Shown: positions 7,700 through 16,195 of the stretch, one piece after another | Numbering within the stretch: the stretch's first letter is position 1 | Layout: every line of letters starts with the position of its first letter | Assembly: GCA_022772475.1 (NCBI GenBank) | Contig: JALEZQ010000080.1 | Span: forward strand, 1-38,487 | Source of the DNA: Bacteroidales bacterium | GTDB taxonomy: Bacteria; Bacteroidota; Bacteroidia; Bacteroidales; Bacteroidaceae | Length of the DNA stretch: 38,487 nucleotides | Direction of reading: 5' to 3' | Program-made: the position numbers and the translations under genes | Notes under the pieces: model-generated | What the model was told of the DNA's origin: nothing | The model's database searches: none | Seen by the model: the letters and a program-made list of their open reading frames with translations, nothing else

Positions 7700-9907
7700 A
7701 TGGAACGCCAACACTTCACCCCAGCCGAACTGTGCATCCTGCACAGCCTCCTCAGAAGAATATACCGCCAGCCCAACCTGCGCCCCACGCGCCGGCAAGC
7801 CCGCTGGATAAAAGACTGCATGGAGCAAATGGCCGGTCGCGGCGGCAACGTACGAAATGTCTTCGGCCAGAACAAGGTACTTGTGGCCTTAGAATCGGTA
7901 TGTATGGCTGCCGAAGAGATTGGCGTTCACGGCGAGGTGCTGACGGCCTTTGTTCTGTACTCCCTGATGAATAGCGACGCCGCTACGTATATCCCTTCGC
8001 TCCATGAGCCCTCCGACGAACTGCTCCGCTTCATCAAAGCCCTGGACGTAGAGTGCCATCTGACGCAACGCACCGAGTCGCTGCAGGACGAGAACTTCCG
8101 CAACCTCTTCGTCGCACAGGCCCGCGATATGCGCGTTCTGCTGGTGCTTATCTCATGGAGCGTGGTCATCATGAGGCAAGTCAAGGACAGCGAGAACATA
8201 GAAGCCCGACGACTGTTGGCCCGGCAGGCAGCCTATCTCTATGCCCCCCTGGCCCACAAACTGGGCCTCTATGCCCTGAAGAGCACCCTCGAGGACCTCT
8301 CGCTCAAATACCTTGAGCCCGACGCCTACTACCACATCAAGGACAAACTCAATGCCACCAAGCAAGCCCGAGACATCTACATAGCCCGCTTCATCGAGCC
8401 CGTCAAGAAAATGCTCGACGCCGAGGGCCTACACTACCATATCAAGGGACGCACCAAGAGCATCCACTCGATATGGCAGAAAATGAAGAAGCAGCAGTGC
8501 GCCTTCGAGGGCGTCTATGACCTCTTCGCCATCCGTATCATCCTCGACGTACCCCAAAAACACGAAAAAGCCCAGTGCTGGAAAGTGTTCTCTCTCATCA
8601 CGAGCAAGTACGAGTCGAGTCTGAAACGCCTGCGCGACTGGCTCACCGTTCCCAAGAGCAACGGCTACGAAAGTCTGCACATCACCGTCCGAGGTCCGGA
8701 AGACAAGTGGGTGGAAGTGCAGATAAGAAGCGAGCGCATGGACGAAATAGCCGAGCACGGACTGGCCGCCCACTGGCGCTACAAAGGCGTGGGCAGCAGC
8801 GGTGGCGGCGTTGATGCCTGGCTGGCAGACATCCGAAGCGCCCTCGAGACCGGCAACGAAAAACTCCTCTCAGAAAACTTGGCCGACACGGGCAACAAAA
8901 CCGAAGTGTATGTGTTCACCCCCAAGGGCGATATCTACAAGTTGCCCGAAGGCGCTACCGTCCTCGACTTCGCCTACTACATTCACTCCAACGTGGGCAA
9001 CCACTGCGTCGGCGGGCGCATCAACGGACGCAACGTACCCATACGTCAGCCGCTGGAGAGCGGCGCTACCGTCGAGGTGCTGACTGCTGCCAACCAAAAA
9101 CCACGAGCCGAGTGGGTCAACAGCGTCGTCTCCTCACACGCCAAGGCCAAGATACGTGCCGCAGTGCGCGACCTCCAGGCACGCGAAACCACATTGGCCC
9201 GCGAACTGCTGGAGCGCAAACTGAAGAACCGCAAGATGGAGTGGGACGAGAGCACCATCAACCGCCTCATCAAAGCCATGGGCTACAAGGAGAGCACCGA
9301 GTTTTACCGCGCCATCTCAGAAGAGACCCTCGACGTGGCACAGGTCATCGAGCGCTATGCCGCCATGATGCGTCGCGAGAGCGGACAGGCCGAACGCACC
9401 GCCATACGCTCTGCCGAGACCTTCGTGATGGACCCCGAAACCATTGCAGCCCCCGATGGCAACGACGTGCTCGTCATCGACCGCAATCTCAAGGGCATCG
9501 ACTTCCAGATGGCCCGCTGTTGCAACCCCGTCTATGGCGACGACGTGTTCGGCTTCGTCACCACGGGCGGAGGCATCAAGATACACCGCTGCAACTGTCC
9601 CAACGCCACAGCCCTGCGTCAGCGCTTCGGCTACCGCATCGTGCCCGCACGATGGGCCGGAAAGGGTAAGGGAAAATACCCCATTACCCTGCGCATCATC
9701 GGGCAGGACAATATCGGCGTGGTCAACAATATCACCTCCATCATTTCCAAGGAAGAGCATATCATGCTCCGCAGCATCAGCATCGATTCCGAGGGAGGCC
9801 TCTTCTCCGGCATCCTGACGGTGATGATAGACGACCACGAGTCGCTGACCAAACTTATCAAGAAGGTCAAGACCGTCCGCGGCGTCAAGGCCGTGTCGCG
9901 CTGCTGA
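7700..9907 (+). CDS. relA: RelA/SpoT-family (p)ppGpp synthetase with degenerate hydrolase domain
   Basis: A 735-residue long RSH enzyme that makes (p)ppGpp from ATP and GTP/GDP on starved ribosomes. The synthetase motifs are intact: GRTKSIHSIWQKM (250-262), VPKSNGYESLHITV (317-330), and VEVQIRSERMDEIAEHG followed by LAAHWRYK (338-362). A TGS domain (about 402-462), a helical region with CCNPVYGDDV and HRCNCPNA, and a C-terminal ACT domain (about 660-735) follow. The N-terminal hydrolase domain has lost its hallmarks: where active Rel/SpoT have HDxxED there is YSLMNSD (87-93), and where they have LADRLHNMRTL there is LISWSVVIMRQ (150-160). It should therefore be a synthetase without ppGpp hydrolase activity, like proteobacterial RelA, implying a separate SpoT elsewhere in the genome. 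Confidence 0.93.
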   Translation: MERQHFTPAELCILHSLLRRIYRQPNLRPTRRQARWIKDCMEQMAGRGGNVRNVFGQNKVLVALESVCMAAEEIGVHGEVLTAFVLYSLMNSDAATYIPSLHEPSDELLRFIKALDVECHLTQRTESLQDENFRNLFVAQARDMRVLLVLISWSVVIMRQVKDSENIEARRLLARQAAYLYAPLAHKLGLYALKSTLEDLSLKYLEPDAYYHIKDKLNATKQARDIYIARFIEPVKKMLDAEGLHYHIKGRTKSIHSIWQKMKKQQCAFEGVYDLFAIRIILDVPQKHEKAQCWKVFSLITSKYESSLKRLRDWLTVPKSNGYESLHITVRGPEDKWVEVQIRSERMDEIAEHGLAAHWRYKGVGSSGGGVDAWLADIRSALETGNEKLLSENLADTGNKTEVYVFTPKGDIYKLPEGATVLDFAYYIHSNVGNHCVGGRINGRNVPIRQPLESGATVEVLTAANQKPRAEWVNSVVSSHAKAKIRAAVRDLQARETTLARELLERKLKNRKMEWDESTINRLIKAMGYKESTEFYRAISEETLDVAQVIERYAAMMRRESGQAERTAIRSAETFVMDPETIAAPDGNDVLVIDRNLKGIDFQMARCCNPVYGDDVFGFVTTGGGIKIHRCNCPNATALRQRFGYRIVPARWAGKGKGKYPITLRIIGQDNIGVVNNITSIISKEEHIMLRSISIDSEGGLFSGILTVMIDDHESLTKLIKKVKTVRGVKAVSRC

Positions 9908-9976
9908 GCCGAAAGCCGCCACAGCCTGACCAAACTAAATAGAATCGCATCCCAGCAGAAACAATCTGTAAGTTCT

Positions 9977-10807
9977 ATGCCAGACATCGTCCTTATCGGC
10001 GCTGGCCGCGTGGCCACCCACCTTGCCGCAGCCCTTGTCCGCGAGGGCCTTTCCCCCGTGGCCGTATGCTCGCGCACTCTGGCTTCGGCCCGGCGGTTGG
10101 TAGCCCGCCTCGGTGACGCTGTGGAAGCGCTGGACGACATCTCACGTCTGCCGCGTGCTGACCTATATATCTACGCCGTCAAGGACGATGCACTGCCCGC
10201 TATGGCCGACGCCGTGGGCCGTCGCTTTCCCGACGCCCTCCACGTACACACCTCCGGCAGCACAGCGCTCGACGTCTTTCCGCAGGTCTGCACCAGATGT
10301 GGCGTGATGTACCCCATGCAGACCTTTTCGGCCGACCGCCCCGTCGATATGCGCCGCGTGCCCTTGTTTGTTGAGGGACGTAACGCGCAGAGTATCGAAA
10401 GGGTAACCAACCTGGCCCATCGCCTTTCCGACCACGTGCAGCCACTCGACAGCACACGCCGCCGCGCCCTGCATCTCGCCGCCGTCTTTGCCTGCAACTT
10501 TGTCAACCACTGCTATGCCCTTGCCGCACAGGTGGTGGAGCAGCAGGCCGGCGTGACCTGGCAGACGCTGCTGCCGCTGGTGGACGAAACGGCAGCCAAG
10601 GTGCACCAACTACACCCCATACAAGCCCAGACAGGCCCCGCCGTGCGCATGGACCGCCGCATCATCGGAATCCACGAGGCCATGCTCGCCGCCGAACCCG
10701 ACGTGGCGGACATATACCACATGATGAGCCGGAGCATCCACCGCATGGCGCAACGCGACGACCCGGAGAGCCCCGTCTGTCAAGAGAAAGAAGCCCCAAA
10801 GCCCTGA
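9977..10807 (+). CDS. Rossmann-fold protein with DUF2520 domain
   Basis: A 276-residue protein. The N-terminus MPDIVLIGAGRVATHLAAAL is a dinucleotide-binding Rossmann fold with GxGxxA. The segment VHTSGS is followed by a region matching DUF2520: MYPMQTFS near 112-119 and LHLAAVFACNFVNHCYALA around 165. Such proteins are often labelled F420-dependent NADP oxidoreductase-like, although Bacteroidota do not generally make F420, so the cofactor is more likely NAD(P). The reaction is unknown. It is followed after 18 bp by a KdsC-like phosphatase and then Maf, suggesting one operon. Confidence 0.85.
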   Translation: MPDIVLIGAGRVATHLAAALVREGLSPVAVCSRTLASARRLVARLGDAVEALDDISRLPRADLYIYAVKDDALPAMADAVGRRFPDALHVHTSGSTALDVFPQVCTRCGVMYPMQTFSADRPVDMRRVPLFVEGRNAQSIERVTNLAHRLSDHVQPLDSTRRRALHLAAVFACNFVNHCYALAAQVVEQQAGVTWQTLLPLVDETAAKVHQLHPIQAQTGPAVRMDRRIIGIHEAMLAAEPDVADIYHMMSRSIHRMAQRDDPESPVCQEKEAPKP

Positions 10808-10825
10808 AACCTTTACCTGATAAGT

Positions 10826-11347
10826 ATGATAAACTACGACCTCAAGAAAATCCGCGCCATGGCCTTCGACGTCGATGGCGTGCTGAGCGCCGCCTTAGTC
10901 GGCCTTTTGGAAGCAGCGTCACAACCCCTTCGCACGGCCAACACCAAGGACGGCTACGCCATGCAGTTGGCCGTGAAGCGCGGCCTGCGTTTGGCCATCA
11001 TCACCGGAGGACGTAGCGAGGCCGTCAGACGGCGCTACGTCGGCCTTGGTTTACAGGACGTCTTTATGGGCGTCTCCGTCAAAATCAGTTGTTTTGAGGA
11101 CTGGATGGAAGAGAGCGGCCTCAAGCCCGAAGAAGTGCTCTACATGGGCGACGACATCCCCGACTATGAGGTGCTGCGTCGCTGCGGGCTGCCCTGCTGT
11201 CCCGCCGATGCCGCCCCCGAGATACGCGAGATATGCACCTATGTCAGCCCCTATGCCGGCGGTCAGGGCTGTGTGCGCGATGTCATAGAGCAGGTGCTCC
11301 GAGCCCAAAACGTATGGATGACCGACGCCACCGCTTTTGGTTGGTAA
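10826..11347 (+). CDS. kdsC: KdsC-like HAD phosphatase (KDO 8-phosphate phosphatase family)
   Basis: A 173-residue HAD protein without a cap domain, the size of KdsC. The motifs are AFDVDGVLS (nucleophile Asp and general acid Asp), TANTKDGYAMQLAVKRGL, AIITGGRSEAV (motif II), VKIS (motif III Lys), YMGDDIPDYEVL (motif IV), and a C-terminal GGQGCVRDVIEQVL that matches the KdsC tail where it completes the neighbouring active site of the tetramer. KdsC removes phosphate from KDO 8-phosphate in the cytoplasm during lipopolysaccharide core synthesis. The segment after DVDGVL (SAALVGLLEAAS) differs from the usual TDG, so a related sugar phosphate is possible. It lies 18 bp after the DUF2520 gene. Confidence 0.8.
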   Translation: MINYDLKKIRAMAFDVDGVLSAALVGLLEAASQPLRTANTKDGYAMQLAVKRGLRLAIITGGRSEAVRRRYVGLGLQDVFMGVSVKISCFEDWMEESGLKPEEVLYMGDDIPDYEVLRRCGLPCCPADAAPEIREICTYVSPYAGGQGCVRDVIEQVLRAQNVWMTDATAFGW

Positions 11348-11481
11348 GGCTGACGGGCAAGACACGCTGCCGACTCACCCGCTACCTTTCGAGCACAAGA
11401 ACTTTTGAGAGAATATACGCCCTTAACAACGCATGGCTGCAACGCTACACCCGACAAGCCACTGCATGATACTAACCGGAT

Positions 11482-12063
11482 ATGTTTGACAACCTGAAGA
11501 AATACAATATCGTTTTGGCCAGCAATTCGCCGCGACGAAAGGAGTTGCTGCAACGTCTTGGCCTGCCCTTCCGTGTGCGCACCCTGCTCGGTGTGGACGA
11601 GACATGGCCCCGCGAACTCCGTGGCGCCGATGTGCCCCGGTATCTATCCCGTAAAAAGGCCGAGGCTTATCGCGGCAGTTTGGCGGACAACGAACTGGTC
11701 ATCACGGCCGACACCGTAGTGTGTATTGACGGCCAGGTGCTTGGCAAACCCCAAAACGTGAACGAAGCCCGCCTTATGCTCCGCCAGCTCTCGGGCCATA
11801 CCCACCATGTATATACCGGCGTTACCGTGATGACGGTCTCGAAGAGCGAGACTATCTGTGCCGACACCGCCGTGACCTTCGCGACGCTTTCAGATGAGGA
11901 GATAGACTATTACGTGGACAACTACCTGCCCCTCGACAAGGCCGGCGCCTACGGCATACAGGAGTGGATAGGTCTCGTTGCTGTAGAGAATCTGCAGGGC
12001 AGTTTCCACAACGTGATGGGCCTACCCGTGCAGCGCCTCTACACCTTGCTCAAGCGCTTCTGA
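11482..12063 (+). CDS. maf: Maf-like nucleoside triphosphate pyrophosphatase
   Basis: A 193-residue Maf/Ham1-superfamily protein. The motifs are IVLASNSPRRKELLQ near the N-terminus (phosphate-binding SNSPRR), VITADTVVCIDG (catalytic Asp in ADTVV), LGKPQNVNEARLML, and DKAGAYGIQEWIG near the C-terminus. The family hydrolyses dTTP, UTP or modified nucleotides to monophosphates and pyrophosphate, sanitising the pool in the cytoplasm. The YhdE-like dTTP/UTP type is most likely but is not proven by motifs alone. The 134 bp upstream carries no recognisable gene. A lipoprotein gene follows after 74 bp with no visible promoter of its own. Confidence 0.92.
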   Translation: MFDNLKKYNIVLASNSPRRKELLQRLGLPFRVRTLLGVDETWPRELRGADVPRYLSRKKAEAYRGSLADNELVITADTVVCIDGQVLGKPQNVNEARLMLRQLSGHTHHVYTGVTVMTVSKSETICADTAVTFATLSDEEIDYYVDNYLPLDKAGAYGIQEWIGLVAVENLQGSFHNVMGLPVQRLYTLLKRF

Positions 12064-12137
12064 AAGGCGACGGTCTCGAAAAGAACTCACATCAACTCTG
12101 CAACAACTCACAAACAGAACCCCACCAATACATAACC

Positions 12138-12656
12138 ATGAAAAAGACCTTTGCCCGCATCGCCCTGTGCTTCGCCGTCGTATGCCAGACAGTGTTCCTC
12201 GTGTCTTGCTCCGACCATGCCGATGACGAGAAGTACCAATCGCTTCCGCCCTTTTTCTCTGATATGACCTTCCGCAGCCTGCATGGCCACAGTACGCTCA
12301 GTGCCGGCGACTCCGTTGTCGTCACTGCCGTGCAGAGCCGGTTGGGCCGCCTGCTGTACTACGCCACCTACAGTTGGGGCACAGCCTATGACACCGACAG
12401 TGTGACGCATGCTTACCGCTCGGGTGTCGTCTATGACAACGACCCTGCCGACCCCGTCGATACCATCGTCTTCCACCGCCCCGGCACCTATACCGTGACC
12501 TTCACCGCCCGTTACAAGATGTCCGGCAGTCATCAGTTGATCAACGAAAGCGAGACCTTTGGCTCAGGAGGAAAGACCACCGTCCGCACCGTTTCGCAAC
12601 AGCTCTATGAGGCCACCGTGCAGAACCGCGTCGTCATCCGCCCGGCCAGCAACTAA
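12138..12656 (+). CDS. Putative surface lipoprotein, unknown function
   Basis: A 172-residue protein starting MKKTFARIALCF, with a type II signal peptide and lipobox LVSC (Cys24). The residues after the Cys are SDHADDE, an acidic run like the lipoprotein export signal that sends Bacteroidota lipoproteins to the cell surface, so surface exposure is likely. The mature part is beta-rich: SAGDSVVVTAVQ, TYSWGT and PGTYTVTFTARYKM, the last recalling an Ig/PKD-like strand pattern. No enzymatic motif is seen and I do not recognise a named family. The frame is open further upstream, but ATG 12138 is chosen because it gives the signal peptide. It ends before a strong convergent terminator. Confidence 0.8.
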   Translation: MKKTFARIALCFAVVCQTVFLVSCSDHADDEKYQSLPPFFSDMTFRSLHGHSTLSAGDSVVVTAVQSRLGRLLYYATYSWGTAYDTDSVTHAYRSGVVYDNDPADPVDTIVFHRPGTYTVTFTARYKMSGSHQLINESETFGSGGKTTVRTVSQQLYEATVQNRVVIRPASN

Positions 12657-12677
12657 GCCGTAAATGCTGAAGTAACA

Positions 12678-12733
12678 AACGTGCCCCGCACGCAGATGCT
12701 CCATTCCGAAAGAGCCTGCGTGCGGGGCACGTT
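12678..12733. terminator. Convergent bidirectional terminator
   Basis: Perfect 18-bp arms AACGTGCCCCGCACGCAG (12678-12695) and its complement (12716-12733) around a 20-nt loop. It sits between the lipoprotein gene (plus) and the membrane protein gene (minus), 22 bases after the former's stop. The plus side continues GTTGTTTAGG, so it can serve both directions. Confidence 0.85.
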
Positions 12734-12785
12734 GTTTAGGGAAAGACCGTGTGAAAAGCGTGTATGCCACCGGGACGGCGCACCG

Positions 12786-13769
12786 TTAGCGTGCAGTCAT
12801 GGCCGCCATTTTGTGGGCCAGCACCCATGTCTGGACCGTGGCGCAGAGCAGGATGAACGTCATGCTGGCCGTGCCCATGACGAAGCACCATTGCGCGAAG
12901 TGGGGCGGCAGGCCCAATCCTTCGCCCGGCAGCGCACAGATGGTGGCAGTACAGGCCGAGATAATCATGGTGAGGTAGGGTAGGAGGAAGATAAAGCCGA
13001 CGAGCACCAGGGGGATAGCCGTGAGAAGTACCAGCAACAGGGTGGCGCCCACATGCCGCAGACCCATGCGCAGCCATGTACCCACAGACCGCCCGGCTTT
13101 GTCGGAAGAGAGGCTGGCAAAGCGTAGCGGCGTGACTATCCAGGACACGACGCTGTAGAGCACGGCAAAGGCCAGCGGCCATACCCACAGCGGGATGGCC
13201 ACGTCGAAAATCCGGCAGATACCCCAGGCAGCGCCTCCGATGATGCCCAGCAGCAGAAGAGAAACTACGGTCGTCAGCAGCGTGAAGGCGAGCCAGCGCA
13301 GGCCCATACGGATGGGGCCAAAGCCAAATACCTGACGCCATTTGAGCGAGGTTGAGCCCTCGCGATGGTACGCCACGATGGTTTGCCACAAGACGCCCTT
13401 GCACCATGCCAGAGCCACAAGCACTAAGGTCACAGCCGTCACGACGGGCCATAGCCGGCCGGCGCTCATTTGGAAGGCTGCCTCGGGGTGGTCGGCGTAG
13501 ATACTGCCTTCGCCAAGGAAGTGGGGCGAGACAAAGAGCGCCGGCCATGAGGCAGACAGTACGTGGAAGAGGTAAGCCAGGGCTGCCGCCGTGCAGAGCA
13601 CAGAGGGAAGCAGGTGTGCCATGCTGTGTTTGGGGTGAAGCACCACCATACGCCAGCCGTCGTAGAGCGTCAGCCGCAGACTGCGGGGCGTTGCCAGCAC
13701 AGTGGGTCTGGAGGCGGCAGAGGCTGTATCGGCAGATGGGGAAGAAACAGGGGAGAACTGAGAAGTCAT
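12786..13769 (-). CDS. Polytopic membrane protein, unknown function
   Basis: A 327-residue protein with about seven hydrophobic segments. Examples are MAHLLPSVLCTAAALAYLFH, LWPVVTAVTLVLVALAW, WLAFTLLTTVVSLLLLGIIG, LWVWPLAFAVLYSVVSWIV, VGATLLLVLLTAIPLVLVGF, LPYLTMIISACTATICA and FVMGTASMTFILLCATVQTW. The first 25 residues are Ser/Pro/Thr-rich and presumably cytosolic. I chose the ATG at 13769; a longer open frame reaches 13829, but that start is a poor N-terminus and lies close to the -7 box. I do not recognise a family and no catalytic motif is visible. It is divergent from the Gfo/Idh/MocA gene. Confidence 0.75.
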   Translation of the reverse strand: MTSQFSPVSSPSADTASAASRPTVLATPRSLRLTLYDGWRMVVLHPKHSMAHLLPSVLCTAAALAYLFHVLSASWPALFVSPHFLGEGSIYADHPEAAFQMSAGRLWPVVTAVTLVLVALAWCKGVLWQTIVAYHREGSTSLKWRQVFGFGPIRMGLRWLAFTLLTTVVSLLLLGIIGGAAWGICRIFDVAIPLWVWPLAFAVLYSVVSWIVTPLRFASLSSDKAGRSVGTWLRMGLRHVGATLLLVLLTAIPLVLVGFIFLLPYLTMIISACTATICALPGEGLGLPPHFAQWCFVMGTASMTFILLCATVQTWVLAHKMAAMTAR

Positions 13770-13839
13770 AGTTGATAAAAATATAAGTTCGTCGGTGTGG
13801 CGGCAAAAGCATCTTGCGGCTTGCTCCACACGATATGCG

Positions 13840-13847
13840 CAAAGGTA
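13840..13847 (-). promoter_or_regulatory. -7 box for the membrane protein gene
   Basis: The minus strand reads TACCTTTG (TAnnTTTG), about 70 bases before the ATG at 13769. No -33 TTTG at the usual distance. It is only 13 bp from an opposing -7 box at 13861. Confidence 0.45.
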
Positions 13848-13860
13848 TGGATTTTTTTCT

Positions 13861-13868
13861 TAACTTTG
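13861..13868 (+). promoter_or_regulatory. -7 box abutting the oxidoreductase start codon
   Basis: TAACTTTG matches TAnnTTTG and ends five bases before the ATG at 13874, so transcription would begin at or just after that ATG. This implies either a leaderless message or initiation at the in-frame ATG 13886. Confidence 0.5.
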
Positions 13869-13873
13869 CGGCT

Positions 13874-14863
13874 ATGACAGAGAAAATGAAAATAAGATGG
13901 GGCTTCATCGGCTGCGGTGAGGTCACCGAGAAAAAAAGCGGTCCGGCCTTCGCTTCCATCGAAGGCTCGGAGGTCGTTGCCGTGATGAGCCGCAACATCG
14001 CGCGTGCCGAAGACTATGCCCGTCGTCACAACATAGCCCGCTGGTATGACGATGCTCAGCGCCTTATCGACAATCCCTCGGTCGATGCCGTCTATATCGC
14101 CACACCGCCCTCCACCCACGCCACCTATGCCATCATGGCCATGAAAAGCGGTAAGGCGGTGTATGTGGAGAAGCCTATGGCATCCAACTACGAAGACTGC
14201 TGCCGTATCAACCGCATTGCCGAAAAAACCGGCGTACCCTGCTTCGTGGCCTACTACCGCCGCTTCCTGCCCTACTTCCAGAAGGTCAAGGAACTGGTGA
14301 AAGAGGGTGCCGTGGGCCGCGTCATCAACGTGCAGATTCGTTTCTCCGTGCCGCCGCGCGACCTCGACTACAACCGGGCTAACCTGCCCTGGCGCGTGCA
14401 GCCCGACATTGCCGGTGGCGGCTATTTCTACGACCTGGCGCCCCACCAGATAGACCTGCTTCAGGAGATGTTTGGCCCTATCATCGAGGCCGAGGGCTAC
14501 ACCGCCAACCGTGGCGGCCTCTATGCCACAGAAGATACCGTCAGCGCCTGCTTCCGCTTTGCTGACGGCCTGCCGGGCTCGGGCTCGTGGTGCTTCGTCG
14601 GCCACGAGAGCGCCAAGGAAGACCGCATCGAGATTATCGGCGATGGCGGTAGCCTCAGTTTTTCTGTCTTTACCTACGCCCCCATCGTACTGCATACGGC
14701 CGAGGGACGGCATGAGTTTGCCCCCGTCAATCCGCCCTGCGTTCAGGAGCCGCTCATCAAACTGGTGGTGGACCACCTCCTGGGCCGCGCCATCTGCACC
14801 TGCGACAGCATCAGCGCCACGTCCGTCAACTGGGTGGTGGACCGCGTGCTGAACAAACTCTGA
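13874..14863 (+). CDS. Gfo/Idh/MocA family oxidoreductase
   Basis: A 329-residue NAD(P)-dependent sugar or polyol dehydrogenase-type protein. The N-terminal Rossmann fold reads RWGFIGCGEVTEKKSGPAF; VYIATPPSTH and the EKP motif at 99-101 (VYVEKPMAS) supply cofactor and active-site residues. The C-terminal alpha/beta domain has GGGYFYDLAPHQIDLLQ, where the catalytic His of the family lies. Substrates vary widely (glucose, inositol, UDP-sugars, pseudosaccharides), so none is assigned. Start: ATG 13874 or 13886 (MKIRWGFIGCG); the frame extends to 13814, but the -7 box at 13861-13868 excludes that. No close functional partner is visible in the neighbourhood. Confidence 0.9.
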   Translation: MTEKMKIRWGFIGCGEVTEKKSGPAFASIEGSEVVAVMSRNIARAEDYARRHNIARWYDDAQRLIDNPSVDAVYIATPPSTHATYAIMAMKSGKAVYVEKPMASNYEDCCRINRIAEKTGVPCFVAYYRRFLPYFQKVKELVKEGAVGRVINVQIRFSVPPRDLDYNRANLPWRVQPDIAGGGYFYDLAPHQIDLLQEMFGPIIEAEGYTANRGGLYATEDTVSACFRFADGLPGSGSWCFVGHESAKEDRIEIIGDGGSLSFSVFTYAPIVLHTAEGRHEFAPVNPPCVQEPLIKLVVDHLLGRAICTCDSISATSVNWVVDRVLNKL

Positions 14864-14917
14864 CGCCCCCTGCCGGAGTCTGCCCCTATAGCATGGGGAG
14901 ACTTCTTGCTTTTCTCC

Positions 14918-14925
14918 TACTTTTG
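14918..14925 (+). promoter_or_regulatory. -7 box for the DUF4421 gene
   Basis: TACTTTTG matches TAnnTTTG, with transcription expected near 14932 and a leader of about 30 nt. It falls inside a longer open frame and so supports the internal ATG at 14963 as the start. Confidence 0.45.
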
Positions 14926-14962
14926 CTCGAAAAACCTGCATACATCCCTTCCATACATTTCT

Positions 14963-16174
14963 ATGGTGACGAACCGAACCATTGCACCATACTATACACT
15001 CCTGATCCTCATTCTGCTGATGGGTGCTCCGTCAGCTGCCTTTGCGCATATCCCCTGCGTGGCTGCCGCCGATGGTACGCCCGTAGCCGACAGCCTGCAT
15101 TCCGACAGCCTGCATTCCGACAGTGCTGTAGTGGATTCTGCTGCACTGTCCGGTGCGGCAGAGCCTAAGAAGAAGCGCAATTTCTTTGTCCGTCTGCTTC
15201 GCGCCTTTGACGATACCGACCCCGACTATATCGTGCCAAACTACTACAACTACACGGTCATGGCGCAGAATACCAATTTCTTCCAACTCTATCGCATAAA
15301 AGCCTCTGATGCGCAGGGCAATTCGCAGACCCTTGAGATGGCGCCCGAGCCCTCGTTCAAGGTGGGGCCTTATTTCGGTTGGCGCTGGCTGTTTTTGGGC
15401 TATACCTTCGACGTAGCCAACCACGGCGGTGTAGCCAAGTCGCAGGAGATGAGTTTGAGTCTGTACAGCAGCATGATTGGCGTGGACCTGGTCTATGTGA
15501 AGAATGACGGGCAGTTTACCATCCGCCGCGCCCGTGGCTTTGGCGACGACGTGGCCCGCGCGGTTGAGGGTAGCAAATTCTCCGGTATCGACTCCTATAC
15601 TTCTTCGGTCAACGTCTATTACGTCTTCAACCACCGCCGCTTCTCCTATCCTGCCGCCTACGCCCAGAGCACGGTGCAGCGCCGCAGTCAGGGCTCGTGG
15701 GTGCTCGGCCTGTGCTACTCGCACAACCGAATGGAGATGGACTATCGACGCCTGCCATCGGCACTTATTACTCCTATCGACAACGAGGGACACACCCCGC
15801 TCATCGACGAGATGAAGGTGGAGCGCACCGACTACAAAAGCTACACCATCAGCGGCGGCTATGCCTACAACTGGGTCTTCGCCCCCAAATGGCTCTTCTC
15901 CATCTCCGCCACGCCCGCCTTTGGTCTGCGGCATAGCAAAGGTGAGCGTATGAACACTGACGACCTTTGGGTCAGCATGAAACGCTTCAATTTCGACTTC
16001 ATCGGTCGCGTCGGACTGGTGTGGAACAACTCAAAATACTTCGCCGGCCTCTCTGCCGTCACCCATATTTATGACTATAAGAAAGAAGGCTACTCGCTGA
16101 GCAATATGGTCAATTATGTGAATGTCTATGTCGGCTTCATGTTTGCCCGTAAGAGCCAGTATCGCCATCGGTGA
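14963..16174 (+). CDS. DUF4421 family outer-membrane-type protein
   Basis: A 403-residue secreted protein. ATG 14963 gives a clear signal peptide (TIAPYYTLLILILLMGAPSA, ending AFA). A low-complexity stretch with a duplicated DSLHS follows (a 15-bp direct repeat in DNA), then KKKRNFFVRLLRAFDDTDPDYI. The rest alternates hydrophobic and polar residues with aromatic belts (YFGWRWLFLGYTFDV, SLYSSMIGVDLVYV, VGLVWNNSKYFAGLSAVTHIYDY) and ends with YVNVYVGFMF, like an outer-membrane beta-barrel. It matches DUF4421, a Bacteroidota family of unknown role. Endonuclease III follows after 21 bp. The start at 14906 in the same frame is rejected because it lacks a signal peptide at its N-terminus and precedes the -7 box. 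Confidence 0.85.
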   Translation: MVTNRTIAPYYTLLILILLMGAPSAAFAHIPCVAAADGTPVADSLHSDSLHSDSAVVDSAALSGAAEPKKKRNFFVRLLRAFDDTDPDYIVPNYYNYTVMAQNTNFFQLYRIKASDAQGNSQTLEMAPEPSFKVGPYFGWRWLFLGYTFDVANHGGVAKSQEMSLSLYSSMIGVDLVYVKNDGQFTIRRARGFGDDVARAVEGSKFSGIDSYTSSVNVYYVFNHRRFSYPAAYAQSTVQRRSQGSWVLGLCYSHNRMEMDYRRLPSALITPIDNEGHTPLIDEMKVERTDYKSYTISGGYAYNWVFAPKWLFSISATPAFGLRHSKGERMNTDDLWVSMKRFNFDFIGRVGLVWNNSKYFAGLSAVTHIYDYKKEGYSLSNMVNYVNVYVGFMFARKSQYRHR

Positions 16175-16195
16175 AGCCATTAACCCCAAGGCAAG

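Noticed and set aside
11348-11481. Possible small gene between the KdsC-like phosphatase and Maf (frame 11233-11469).
   Set aside because: The frame starts inside the phosphatase gene and resembles no family; the 134-bp gap has no start or domain of its own.
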